Shown here piece by piece: positions 1 to 6,878 of a stretch of DNA of 41,390 nt (its first letter is position 1; each line of letters begins with the position of its first letter). The notes beneath the pieces are model-generated. The model made no database searches, was not told where the DNA came from, and worked only from the letters and a program-made list of their open reading frames with translations. Source of the stretch: Clostridia bacterium (GTDB lineage Bacteria > Bacillota > Clostridia > Oscillospirales > Butyricicoccaceae); NCBI GenBank assembly GCA_017559995.1, contig JAFYPP010000013.1, forward strand, positions 1-41,390. The letters are read 5' to 3'. The translations under genes and the position numbers were made by a program.

Positions 1-1
1 C

Positions 2-673
2 ACCGAGCCCCCTACCGAACCTCCCACAAAACCCGAACCGTCCACCCAGCCGGCTACCGAACCTCCCACGGAGGCCCCCACCGAGCCTCCCAAACCGCCC
101 AAGCCGGAAAATCCCTTTGAGGACGCCCTGTTCATCGGCGACAGCCGTACAGTGGGCATTGGAAAATACTCCGGCATCAAGGACGCCGAGTTTTTCGCCA
201 GCACCGGCATGACGGTCTTTAACGTGTTCAAGGAAGAGGTCAAGGTGGGCGACCGGGAAAAATGTACCCTGGAGCGCCTGCTGCTCACCAACGAGTACGA
301 CCGCATTTATCTGACCCTGGGCATCAACGAGCTGGGCTCCAGCCAGGAGCGCATCATGGAATACTACGCGCAGGTGGTGCAGCGGCTGCGGGAACTGCAG
401 CCCCGGGCCTATATCCATCTGCAGGCCAATCTCCACGTTGCCAAAAAGCGCTCGGATACCGACAAGACCTACAACAACGATAACATCAACCGCCTCAACG
501 AGTCCATCGCCGCCCTCGCCGACGATCAGTGGGTGTTCTATCTGGATCCCAACCCGGTGTTTGATGACGCCGACGGCGCCATGACCGCCGGTTACACCTG
601 GGACGATATCCACCTGCTGGGCAAGCACTATGTCCTCTGGACCGACTGGCTGAAGGAAAACACCCCCGCGTAA
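2..673 (+). CDS. SGNH/GDSL-family hydrolase, 5'-truncated, with Pro/Thr-rich linker
   Basis: The reading frame is open from the window edge, so the true N-terminus lies outside. The first ~35 codons encode a Thr-Glu-Pro-Pro linker (repeats of TEPPTEP type), typical of a wall-spanning spacer in a secreted or membrane-anchored protein. After it comes a compact SGNH domain: block I LFIGDSRT with the presumed nucleophile Ser (codons near 137-150), a block III-like GINELG, and a C-terminal WDDIHL carrying the Asp-x-x-His pair (near 601-615). Related Clostridia proteins are annotated as GDSL lipases or acyl esterases; the substrate is unknown, with cell-wall or polysaccharide O-acyl groups plausible. 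The gene ends at a TAA followed 10 bases later by a strong terminator. Confidence 0.85.
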   Translation, partial: TEPPTEPPTKPEPSTQPATEPPTEAPTEPPKPPKPENPFEDALFIGDSRTVGIGKYSGIKDAEFFASTGMTVFNVFKEEVKVGDREKCTLERLLLTNEYDRIYLTLGINELGSSQERIMEYYAQVVQRLRELQPRAYIHLQANLHVAKKRSDTDKTYNNDNINRLNESIAALADDQWVFYLDPNPVFDDADGAMTAGYTWDDIHLLGKHYVLWTDWLKENTPA

Positions 674-683
674 CGAAAAGAAA

Positions 684-709
684 CCGCTCGGATGACCGAG
701 CGGTTTTTT
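684..709 (+). terminator. Intrinsic terminator, probably bidirectional
   Basis: An 8-bp perfect stem CCGCTCGG/CCGAGCGG with an ATGA loop is followed by six T on the plus strand. On the minus strand the same stem is followed by TTTCTTTT. It separates the convergent SGNH hydrolase and folT-like genes and probably serves both. Confidence 0.9.
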
Positions 710-710
710 G

Positions 711-1274
711 TTATTTCTGCGGCGTGATCAGTTTTTGCTTTTCCAGAACAGGGGCCACCAGACGGAAGACGATGACCATCACCAGCACCTCCACAGGCCA
801 CAGCAGCAGGTTCTTGGTGGCGCTGCCCGCAAGGAACACCACGAAGGCCTTTCCCATGAGGATGCTGTTCCACAGGCTGTTGAGGCCGATGTTGCAGATG
901 ACGTTCACCGCCAGTTTGGTAATGGCGATGCGGGGCAGGGTGAGTTTTTGCCCATAAAAGCCCAGCGCGTAGATCAGCATAGCCACCATGGTGGTGACGG
1001 TATAGCCGGGGAAAAAGGCGCCCATGGGCCGGGCCAGGAAGCCCAGAATATCCATGACGAATCCCACGCCCAGCGCGGCCACCGGACCGCAGACGGCGGC
1101 GCACAGCGCCTTTGGCGTATAGTCAAAAAACACGTGGAGGTTGTTGGGCAGCGGGATGTACAGGGTTGTGATGGCGATGGTCAGCGCGATAAGCAGAGCC
1201 ACCGCCGCCAGCACCCGGACACTTTTCAGCCGGGACGCAGCTTCTTTCCAATACGCACGGGAAAGCACAGACAT
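711..1274 (-). CDS. ECF transporter S component, FolT-like (folate family)
   Basis: This 187-residue, very hydrophobic protein has about five to six membrane segments. Landmarks are GPVAALGVGFVMDILGF and PMGAFFPGYTVTTMVAM, which resemble the folate-family S subunits that capture substrate for a shared EcfA-EcfA'-EcfT module. No ECF ATPase or T component lies in the window, so it would use a group II module encoded elsewhere. The start was chosen because AAGGAGGTCA (1281-1290) lies just upstream of this ATG; the frame extends to 1376 but that part has no ribosome site and is not membrane-like. Its leader contains mutually exclusive hairpins (separate entry). Folate as substrate is a family inference. 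Confidence 0.8.
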   Translation of the reverse strand: MSVLSRAYWKEAASRLKSVRVLAAVALLIALTIAITTLYIPLPNNLHVFFDYTPKALCAAVCGPVAALGVGFVMDILGFLARPMGAFFPGYTVTTMVAMLIYALGFYGQKLTLPRIAITKLAVNVICNIGLNSLWNSILMGKAFVVFLAGSATKNLLLWPVEVLVMVIVFRLVAPVLEKQKLITPQK

Positions 1275-1420
1275 AAAAAATGACCTCCTTTGATTTTTGC
1301 GGCAGCCTGTCAAAAGACAACTGTTGCCGCATAAGCAAAAAAGGCCCGTGCGGCAGCGGGGTCGGGATATATGCATTTCCTTCCGCGTTCAACACCCTGT
1401 TCCACGGAGCCCAAATCATA
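1275..1420 (-). promoter_or_regulatory. Structured 5' leader of the folT-like gene with weak promoter; candidate cis-regulatory RNA
   Basis: A minus-strand -10 hexamer TATGAT (1420-1415) without a good -35 predicts transcription from about 1408. The leader can form a closing helix CCGTG(1407-1403)/CACGG(1350-1346), extendable by GGC/GCC, immediately followed by T6 (1342-1337), as in a terminator. TGCCGC (1355-1350) can instead pair with GCGGCA (1330-1325), which can alternatively pair with TGCCGC (1304-1299) just before the Shine-Dalgarno. Three exclusive helices plus a U tract are the architecture of a riboswitch or attenuator. The conserved cores of the THF-I, FMN and TPP riboswitches were looked for and not recognised. 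Confidence 0.5.
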
Positions 1421-1449
1421 TAAACCTAATCTGCCTGGTTGGCTTCAGT

Positions 1450-2565
1450 TTACACCCGTTTCCGCCCGGTGTCAATGCCAATTTCATCCCACAGCACCCG
1501 GCCGCCCGACACCGTCAGCACCGATCGCGCTGCCGCCAGCGTTTGCGGCGAAGCTGTAAAGATGTCCCGGTCGGTCACCACGAAATCCGCCCGGTATCCC
1601 GGCGCCAGCGTCCCGGTGAAGTCCTCCCGGAAGTCGGTACGGGCAGCGTCCCGTGTCAGGGCCAGCAGGCCCTCCTCCAGCGTCAGGGCCTCGGGAGAGG
1701 AGCGGTCGCTGCCGGTGGGCAGGATCTCCCGGCGGCAAAGGGCCTTTTGCAGACCCGCAAAAGGCGCGAACCGGTCGTAACTGCCGAAGGCCACCCGCGC
1801 GCCCAGATGGGACAGGGTACGCCAGGCGCAGCAGGTGTCCGGATGGACGGCACAGGCGGCAAGGCTGTCCTCCAAACGGGCGGGAAAGGCCACGACATTC
1901 ACCGCCGCCGCCCCCAGTTCCACCAGCTGCCGGGGCGATGTGCAGGGCACGCCCAGCAGGGTCAGCCGCCGGGGATTGCCCTCCGGCAAGGGCTCCCAGC
2001 GCAGCTGCTCCAGAAACAGCTCCAGCGTCGCCCCGTCATCCACAGAGATCCACCGCTGGCCGCCAGCCCGGGTCGCCAGCGGCAGGTTTTCCAAAGACAG
2101 CATCCGTCCGCCAAAGCCGGGGAGGCGCTCCTCCCATCGGTGCCCACGGAGAGACGGCCAGGTCTGCGGCAGGATAAACTGCAGCCGGGGGAGGTTTTTT
2201 TCCTCCCGGTAGAGCTGCTCGATCATCGGCAGGTCACCCTTTTGTACGGCACCGCCCAGATCGCAGCTTTGCACGGTGGTGTACCCCGCCCGGGCGGCCT
2301 GCCGCAGCCAGCGCCGCAGGCCTTCTTTGCGGTGCCGCGTGCCAAAAGGCAGCGGGCCGCAGGCCTTTTCCAGACAGACAAAGGGCTCAAACAGGCCGGG
2401 GATGACGGTCCTCCACCCGCAATCCAACACCCGGCAATCCGCCGCAAGGCCCGCCAGCGCCCGCTGCTCTCCCACGGCGGCGATACGGCCCTGCCGCACC
2501 ACCATGGCCTCGCAAAACCGGCCTTCCCCCTGCCAGATCTTTCCGTGAATCAAAAAAATGTCCAT
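1450..2565 (-). CDS. Amidohydrolase-family protein, apparently lacking canonical metal ligands
   Basis: The 371-residue protein has the outline of an amidohydrolase of the YtcJ/composite-domain type: an N-terminal small beta domain with a VVRQGRIAAVG element, a central TIM-barrel-like part, and a C-terminal GTLAPGYRADFVVTDRDIF strand motif. The family's metal-binding start, normally PGxxDxHxH, reads PGLFEPFVCLEKAC here, with no His-x-His. The late metal-ligand loop, normally GSDxP, reads GSYDRF. It may be a pseudoenzyme or use different chemistry. The protein is shorter than typical YtcJ enzymes (>500 residues). Its ATG and ribosome site lie inside a terminator-like hairpin that also ends the upstream permease gene. 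Confidence 0.7.
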   Translation of the reverse strand: MDIFLIHGKIWQGEGRFCEAMVVRQGRIAAVGEQRALAGLAADCRVLDCGWRTVIPGLFEPFVCLEKACGPLPFGTRHRKEGLRRWLRQAARAGYTTVQSCDLGGAVQKGDLPMIEQLYREEKNLPRLQFILPQTWPSLRGHRWEERLPGFGGRMLSLENLPLATRAGGQRWISVDDGATLELFLEQLRWEPLPEGNPRRLTLLGVPCTSPRQLVELGAAAVNVVAFPARLEDSLAACAVHPDTCCAWRTLSHLGARVAFGSYDRFAPFAGLQKALCRREILPTGSDRSSPEALTLEEGLLALTRDAARTDFREDFTGTLAPGYRADFVVTDRDIFTASPQTLAAARSVLTVSGGRVLWDEIGIDTGRKRV

Positions 2566-2595
2566 ACTACCACCTCGTCGGCAATAGTATGGACA
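2552..2595 (-). terminator. Terminator-like hairpin overlapping the amidohydrolase start codon
   Basis: An 11-bp perfect inverted repeat (2559-2569 with 2585-2595, core GTCCATACTA/TAGTATGGAC) is followed on the minus strand by ATTTTTTT (2559-2552). The 15-base loop holds the GAGGTGG ribosome site of the next gene. The downstream arm of the stem contains its ATG (2565-2563), and the T tract forms codons 3-5. It lies immediately after the permease stop codon, so it looks like that gene's terminator. Confidence 0.65.
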
Positions 2596-2599
2596 ATTT

Positions 2600-3703
2600 T
2601 TACAGAATCATCAGTTCGAACACGGTGAGCACGCCCAGGAACAGGAAGTTGAACAGGGTGAACACCAGCACGTACCGCAGCATACGGCCCTGGTTGTACT
2701 TGGCGTATTCCCGGAAGGTGATCAGGCTGGCCAGAGAGGCGATGAGGGTGCCGGTGCCGCCGATGTTGACACCCACCAGCAGCTGCTGATAATTTTCCGT
2801 GAACTGGCTCAACAAAATGGCGGTGGGCACGTTGCTGATAAACTGGCAGGAGACCACGCTGACCAGCAGGGTATTCAGTTCCAGCAGACCGCCGAAGAAG
2901 TCCTGCACCGCGGGGATGCGGGCCAGGTTTCCCGAAAAGATGAAGAACAGAACGAAGGTGCACAGCAGGCCGTAGTCCACGTCCTTCAGCGCTTTGCGGT
3001 CCAAAAACAGCAGCGCCGTAGGGATGACGATCAAACCGATCCAATAGGGGACGCCCCGGAACACGATGACGATGGCCAGCGCGAACAGCACCATGTAGAC
3101 CGCCGTGCGGGCCTTGGGCAGTTCCACCTTTTCGCCCCGGATCTGCAGGGGGTCTTTAGGGATCAGGAAACAGCACAGGGTGATGAGGGTGATGGCCAGC
3201 AAAAAGGGCGGCAGCATGATGAGGACGAACTCGCCGTCGGGGATGGCGAAATGGCTGTACAGGTACAGGTTCTGGGGGTTGCCGAAGGGGGTCAGCATAC
3301 CGCCCAGATTGGCGGCGATGTTCTGGAAAATGAACACCAGTGCCATGGCGTGCTCTTTACCGGTGCGTTTGAGGACGAAATAGCCCAGGGGCAAAAAGGT
3401 CAGCAGCGCCATATCGTTGGCGATGAGCATGGAACCGATAAAGGTGATATACACCAGGGCGATGACCGCCACACGGAGGTTTTTGAACCGCTCGATGATC
3501 TTTCGGGCCAGCAGATAGAAAAACTGGATATTCTTCAGCGCGCACACCACCGCCAGCACGCAAAACAGGCAGGTCAGGGTGCGCCAATCGAAATACCCCA
3601 GATACTGGGCGTCGGGGGGAACCAGAAACATGGTGATGAGGGCCGCTACCGCCGCCACCGTCACCACGGGGTTTCGCTTGACAAAGGCCATGACTTTCGA
3701 CAT
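2600..3703 (-). CDS. SLC13/ArsB-type anion permease
   Basis: This 367-residue polytopic membrane protein has about ten hydrophobic segments of the ion-transporter superfamily (CitT/ArsB/NhaD). Family-like signatures are FIGSMLIANDMALLTFLPLG, NIAANLGGMLTPFGNPQN and, near the C-terminus, CQFISNVPTAILLS followed by GVNIGGTGTLIASLAS; these are the two re-entrant SNT/GN-type motifs that bind the anion and cations. A dicarboxylate, arsenite or other anion is possible; the sequence does not decide. The ATG at 3703 has AAGGAAGG 10 bases upstream and a consensus promoter at 3739-3767. The frame extends nine codons upstream but without a ribosome site. It is divergent from padR, which may co-regulate it. 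Confidence 0.82.
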   Translation of the reverse strand: MSKVMAFVKRNPVVTVAAVAALITMFLVPPDAQYLGYFDWRTLTCLFCVLAVVCALKNIQFFYLLARKIIERFKNLRVAVIALVYITFIGSMLIANDMALLTFLPLGYFVLKRTGKEHAMALVFIFQNIAANLGGMLTPFGNPQNLYLYSHFAIPDGEFVLIMLPPFLLAITLITLCCFLIPKDPLQIRGEKVELPKARTAVYMVLFALAIVIVFRGVPYWIGLIVIPTALLFLDRKALKDVDYGLLCTFVLFFIFSGNLARIPAVQDFFGGLLELNTLLVSVVSCQFISNVPTAILLSQFTENYQQLLVGVNIGGTGTLIASLASLITFREYAKYNQGRMLRYVLVFTLFNFLFLGVLTVFELMIL

Positions 3704-3738
3704 AAAGGCACCTTCCTTGAGATTTCTCACAACGGTTA

Positions 3739-3767
3739 AGTATACGCCTCTCCGGGGAAAGTGTCAA
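3739..3767 (-). promoter_or_regulatory. Sigma-A promoter of the permease
   Basis: On the minus strand TTGACA (3767-3762), a 17-bp spacer and TATACT (3744-3739) form a near-consensus promoter reading toward the permease. Its -35 end, TGTCAACGG on the plus strand, is the exact mirror of CCGTTGACA in the divergent padR promoter. Confidence 0.88.
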
Positions 3768-3790
3768 CGGAGAAATCCATTTCTTTACCG

Positions 3791-3819
3791 TTGACAAGGC
3801 CCTCTGCTTATTCTATAAT
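3791..3819 (+). promoter_or_regulatory. Sigma-A promoter of padR-DUF2812 (perfect consensus)
   Basis: TTGACA (3791-3796), a 17-bp spacer and TATAAT (3814-3819) match the consensus exactly. The predicted start near 3826 excludes an ATG at 3828 as the translation start. Confidence 0.93.
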
Positions 3820-3847
3820 ATCATTAAATGATATCATATAACGATAT
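3818..3847 (+). promoter_or_regulatory. Palindromic operator candidate for PadR autoregulation
   Basis: ATATCATT-A-AATGATAT (3818-3834) is a perfect 8-bp inverted repeat starting in the -10 box. A second, imperfect copy, ATATCATATAACGATAT (3831-3847), overlaps it with centres 13 bp apart. PadR regulators commonly repress their own promoters through AT-rich palindromes, so this is the likely operator. Confidence 0.7.
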
Positions 3848-3866
3848 TGTGGAGGAGGTGGCCTGT

Positions 3867-4181
3867 ATGCCCAAAAAATCCATGGAAGTCCTCACCGAAA
3901 CCATGTTTTACGTTCTGATGGCGCTGAACGGCGGTGACAAATGCGGCACCGATATTGCCGCCTTCGTCAGCAAGCGCACCCACGGACGGGTGACGCTGGG
4001 GCCTGCCACCCTGTATACCATCCTGTCCAAGTTTGAAAGCGAGCAATACATCCGCGAAGTGGCTGTGGAAGGCCGCAAGCGCACCTACGCGCTGACGCCC
4101 CGGGGTGCCGGCGCCTTTTACGAAGAGCTGACCCGGCTGCGCCTTTGCGTGGCCGATGCCGAGAAGGGAGGCGATCTGTGA
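3867..4181 (+). CDS. PadR-family transcriptional regulator
   Basis: The 104-residue protein is a small winged-helix repressor of the PadR-s2 subfamily. It has the N-terminal segment LTETMFYVLMALNGG, the recognition region GPATLYTILSKFE, and the wing with RKRTYALTPRGA typical of PadR. Start ATG 3867 has GGAGGAGG (3851-3858) at ideal distance; an earlier in-frame ATG at 3828 coincides with the predicted transcription start. Its TGA overlaps the ATG of the DUF2812 gene by one base (TGATG), so the two are translationally coupled. PadR-DUF2812 pairs recur in Firmicutes; the ligand is unknown. Confidence 0.93.
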   Translation: MPKKSMEVLTETMFYVLMALNGGDKCGTDIAAFVSKRTHGRVTLGPATLYTILSKFESEQYIREVAVEGRKRTYALTPRGAGAFYEELTRLRLCVADAEKGGDL

Positions 4182-5386
4182 TGGAACCCAAATACCGTCA
4201 TCGCTATCCGCCCTGCCCCGCTTACGACGTGGGCTGCATGGAGGCCTGGCTGGAGCACATGGCCGCCCAGGGCCTGCATCTGGACGGCGCTTCGGGATTT
4301 TTCGCCGGAATGGCCACCTTCACCCAGGGACAGCCTGCCGCGGTGAAATACCGGCTGGAGGCCGTCACCAAGACCGCTACCCTGTTTGACGACAGCGACG
4401 GCCCTGCCGACGCGGCGGTGGAAATGGCCGCCGAAATGGGATGGGAGTACGTCTGCCGCCTCCGGGACTTTGACATTTACCGCACCGACAATGCTCTGGC
4501 GCCCGAATTGAACACCGATCCGCAGCTGCAGGCCCAGGGCCTCAAGGCGGTGGAAAAGCGTATGCGGGGCCAGGCGGGCACCGCTCTGTTCTGGTGGATC
4601 CTCTATCCCCTGCTGCGCACCCTTGGCCCGGTGCTCACCGCCACCCATCTGGGCGGCTTGCTCACCCTGTGGGGCTGGGGGTTGCTGGTGGGGCAGCTGA
4701 TCCTGTCCCTGTGGCGGCTGGGTTTCCTCGTGCGGATGCGCAGGCGGCTGCTGCGGGGTGAGGCGCCCCGGCGGCCCAAAGACCTGAAACGGTCCGGCCG
4801 GCGCTACCGCCTGCTGCATTTTGCCCATGTGGCTGCTGCCGTGGCACTGGTGATCGTGGTTCTCATCCGGGGCATGGCAGGCACGCTGGACTACGGCGAG
4901 ATCCGACAGCCGCTGGCGGTCTTTCCGGGTGACGCCCCCTTCCCCACCGTGGCCGACCTGGCCCCGGAGGGAGCGGTTTACGCGGAGGAGTACTTTGGTT
5001 TTGACGATGAGGAAAACACCTTTGCCCTGTGGAGCGCGCTGACCGTGGATCGGGCCGTCATTTGGGAGGAAAACGCCAAACTGACCCTATCCGACGGCAG
5101 CGCCGTTACCGGTGGCCTGTACGTGGAATATTACGAGGCCAAAACCGAGTGGATCGCCAAACGGCTGGCCAAGACGCTGTATGCACGGGACCGGGCCTCG
5201 TGGAACGTGGATGCCATCGAGCTGCCCGAGCTTGGCCTGGACTTTGCCCGGGGCACCGATCGGGTGTTCAATACGGTGGTCCTGCGGCAGGGAAACAAGG
5301 TGTTCCGCGGCTATTTTTACAACACCGCCCTGCAGGCCATCCATTGGAACGATTGGCTGCAGGCCACGGCAGACGCCCTGAAATAG
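4181..5386 (+). CDS. DUF2812-domain membrane protein
   Basis: This 401-residue protein has an N-terminal DUF2812 domain (about residues 10-105: EAWLEHMAAQGLHL, later MGWEYVCRLRDFDIYRT). The middle has two or three membrane segments (about 133-151, 156-185, 211-230) and the C-terminus is an extracytoplasmic-like ~170-residue domain. DUF2812 proteins are usually encoded directly behind a PadR regulator, as here. Their role is not established, though a membrane stress or envelope function is often supposed. Start ATG 4181 overlaps the padR stop; an upstream in-frame ATG lies within padR. A strong terminator follows the TAG. Confidence 0.85.
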   Translation: MEPKYRHRYPPCPAYDVGCMEAWLEHMAAQGLHLDGASGFFAGMATFTQGQPAAVKYRLEAVTKTATLFDDSDGPADAAVEMAAEMGWEYVCRLRDFDIYRTDNALAPELNTDPQLQAQGLKAVEKRMRGQAGTALFWWILYPLLRTLGPVLTATHLGGLLTLWGWGLLVGQLILSLWRLGFLVRMRRRLLRGEAPRRPKDLKRSGRRYRLLHFAHVAAAVALVIVVLIRGMAGTLDYGEIRQPLAVFPGDAPFPTVADLAPEGAVYAEEYFGFDDEENTFALWSALTVDRAVIWEENAKLTLSDGSAVTGGLYVEYYEAKTEWIAKRLAKTLYARDRASWNVDAIELPELGLDFARGTDRVFNTVVLRQGNKVFRGYFYNTALQAIHWNDWLQATADALK

Positions 5387-5388
5387 AA

Positions 5389-5425
5389 AAAGCGCCCCCG
5401 GCGGATGCCGGGGGCGTCGCTTTTT
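5389..5425. terminator. Bidirectional intrinsic terminator
   Basis: A perfect 10-bp stem CGCCCCCGGC (5393-5402)/GCCGGGGGCG (5407-5416) with a GGAT loop is flanked by T5 on the plus-strand side (5421-5425) and A4 plus A on the other side, which gives a T-rich tail on the minus strand. It lies between the convergent DUF2812 gene and the SLH/transglutaminase gene. Confidence 0.9.
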
Positions 5426-5427
5426 AT

Positions 5428-6804
5428 TTAGTTGTCCAGAGCGGCCACAGCCACCTTCATGGCCTGTTCCCGGGTCATGGGGAGGGTGGGCGCGAAGGTG
5501 CCGTCACCGGTACCGTCCACCACCTTGTGGCTGACAAAGTAATTGACGTAATTGGCGGCCCAGCTGCCGATGGCAGCCTGATCGGGGAAGGTCATTTCCC
5601 GGTCGCCCAGTTCCAGCCGGGAGCCGTCATCCACTTCACCGAACTCGGCCAGTTCCACCACACGGCCCAGCATGGTGACGGCCTGTTCCCGGGTCAGCGA
5701 GCCGTTGGGGTCGAACTTATCGCCGCCGGTGCCCTTGACAACGCCCAGAGCGGCGGCCGCAAGCACATCGGTCTGGTCATCGGACACATCGCTGAAGGGA
5801 TTGTCCAGATCACCGTAATCCACGGTTTCGCCGGTGAGGGCCTCGTAGAACATCACCGCCACACTGGCGAACTCGGCACGGGTAACCGGCTTGGTCATGT
5901 CGGCCCACAGGAATACGTCGGGATAAATCTCCATCTCAACGGCCTGCTTGAGGTACGTTTCCGCCCAATCAGAGCAGTTATCCCACAGGATGCTTTCCTT
6001 CACCATTTCGGGCAGCTCCAGCATCAGGCCGTAGGTATCCACCAGCAGCTGGGCGTTTTCCATCATGGCATCGGAATAGCCGTGATCCCAGCTGTGCTTT
6101 TTCTCCCACTGGGCGGTGTCCTCCACCAGGAAATAGGTGTAACTCAACTTGCCGGTGCGCTCGTAGTTGGCGTGATCCATGCGGACGTCCAGCCATTCGT
6201 AGCCGTCCTCCAGCAGTACCATGTTCCACTTGTGCATGACGGCGGAACCGTCGTTGTTGAGGAAGTCACCGTCGATCATGCGGCAATCGTAGCCCAGATG
6301 GCCCAGCAGCACGATGAGCAAAGCGGAAAAGTTGTGGCACTCGCCCACACGGTAGAGCATCATCTCCGCGGCGGCATAGGCCACATACTCGTTGGAGTCG
6401 CAGTTCAGGTAGTAATAGCCGCTCTCGGGGTCATAGCTGCCCATGGACTCAGCCACATCCAGGCGCAGGGTGATATCACCGTCGGCCAAAGCGTCCACCA
6501 TGTACTCGTAGAAATCCTCGATCTCATCTTCCATGCGATCCATGTCCACGTACAGGGTGTCGCCGGTACCGTAGCGCTCGCAGTTGAGCACGATCCAGTC
6601 GTAGACGGCACGGATGCGCTCCACGTCGTTCTTGCCCTCCAGATCGATCTCTTTGAGGATCTCCTCGGCGATGTAATCGATATAGACGTCGCCGAAATAG
6701 ATGGGTACGTCGCCGTATTTCCGGTCGGCGGCAAAGGCGGCGGTGGGCAGCAGGCCCACCAGCAAAGCCACGGTCAGCAGCAGAGAAAGTACACGCTTTT
6801 TCAT
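5428..6804 (-). CDS. Secreted transglutaminase-like protein with C-terminal SLH repeats
   Basis: This is a 458-residue surface protein. Residues 1-26 form a Sec signal peptide (MKKR, hydrophobic core, AAFAA). Residues ~60-215 resemble a transglutaminase/cysteine-protease core: VGECHNFSALLIVLLG supplies Cys156, MHKWNMVL His191 and EWLDVRMD Asp206, a plausible Cys-His-Asp triad. The C-terminal ~170 residues contain three SLH-like repeats (for example SDVSDDQTDVLAAAALGVV and FPDQAAIGSWAANYVNYFV, each with an FxP...TREQ ending), for non-covalent attachment to secondary cell-wall polymer. Start ATG 6804 has AGAGGAAC upstream. The natural substrate is unknown; wall-protein crosslinking or peptide cleavage are both possible. 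Confidence 0.85.
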   Translation of the reverse strand: MKKRVLSLLLTVALLVGLLPTAAFAADRKYGDVPIYFGDVYIDYIAEEILKEIDLEGKNDVERIRAVYDWIVLNCERYGTGDTLYVDMDRMEDEIEDFYEYMVDALADGDITLRLDVAESMGSYDPESGYYYLNCDSNEYVAYAAAEMMLYRVGECHNFSALLIVLLGHLGYDCRMIDGDFLNNDGSAVMHKWNMVLLEDGYEWLDVRMDHANYERTGKLSYTYFLVEDTAQWEKKHSWDHGYSDAMMENAQLLVDTYGLMLELPEMVKESILWDNCSDWAETYLKQAVEMEIYPDVFLWADMTKPVTRAEFASVAVMFYEALTGETVDYGDLDNPFSDVSDDQTDVLAAAALGVVKGTGGDKFDPNGSLTREQAVTMLGRVVELAEFGEVDDGSRLELGDREMTFPDQAAIGSWAANYVNYFVSHKVVDGTGDGTFAPTLPMTREQAMKVAVAALDN

Positions 6805-6839
6805 AACAGTTCCTCTCATTTTCTCTTTCAAATCACAAA

Positions 6840-6867
6840 CAGGCGGAGAAACCGCGTTCTCCGCCTG
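6840..6867 (-). terminator. Hairpin downstream of mreB, likely weak terminator
   Basis: CAGGCGGAGAA (6840-6850) and TTCTCCGCCTG (6857-6867) form an 11-bp stem 12 bases after the mreB stop codon. The minus-strand tail TTTGTGATTTG is only moderately T-rich, so termination may be partial, with read-through into the SLH/transglutaminase gene, which has no obvious promoter of its own. Confidence 0.6.
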
Positions 6868-6878
6868 CTGCTTTTCAA

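Noticed and set aside
1300..1412. THF-I, FMN or TPP riboswitch upstream of the folT-like gene
   Set aside because: Short similarities such as CAGGGTG and TCCCGACC recall FMN elements, but the other conserved blocks of each family are missing. The region is kept only as an unclassified structured leader.
3828..3866. Upstream ATG (3828) as padR start
   Set aside because: It coincides with the predicted transcription start of a perfect-consensus promoter and lacks a ribosome site; ATG 3867 has an ideal one.
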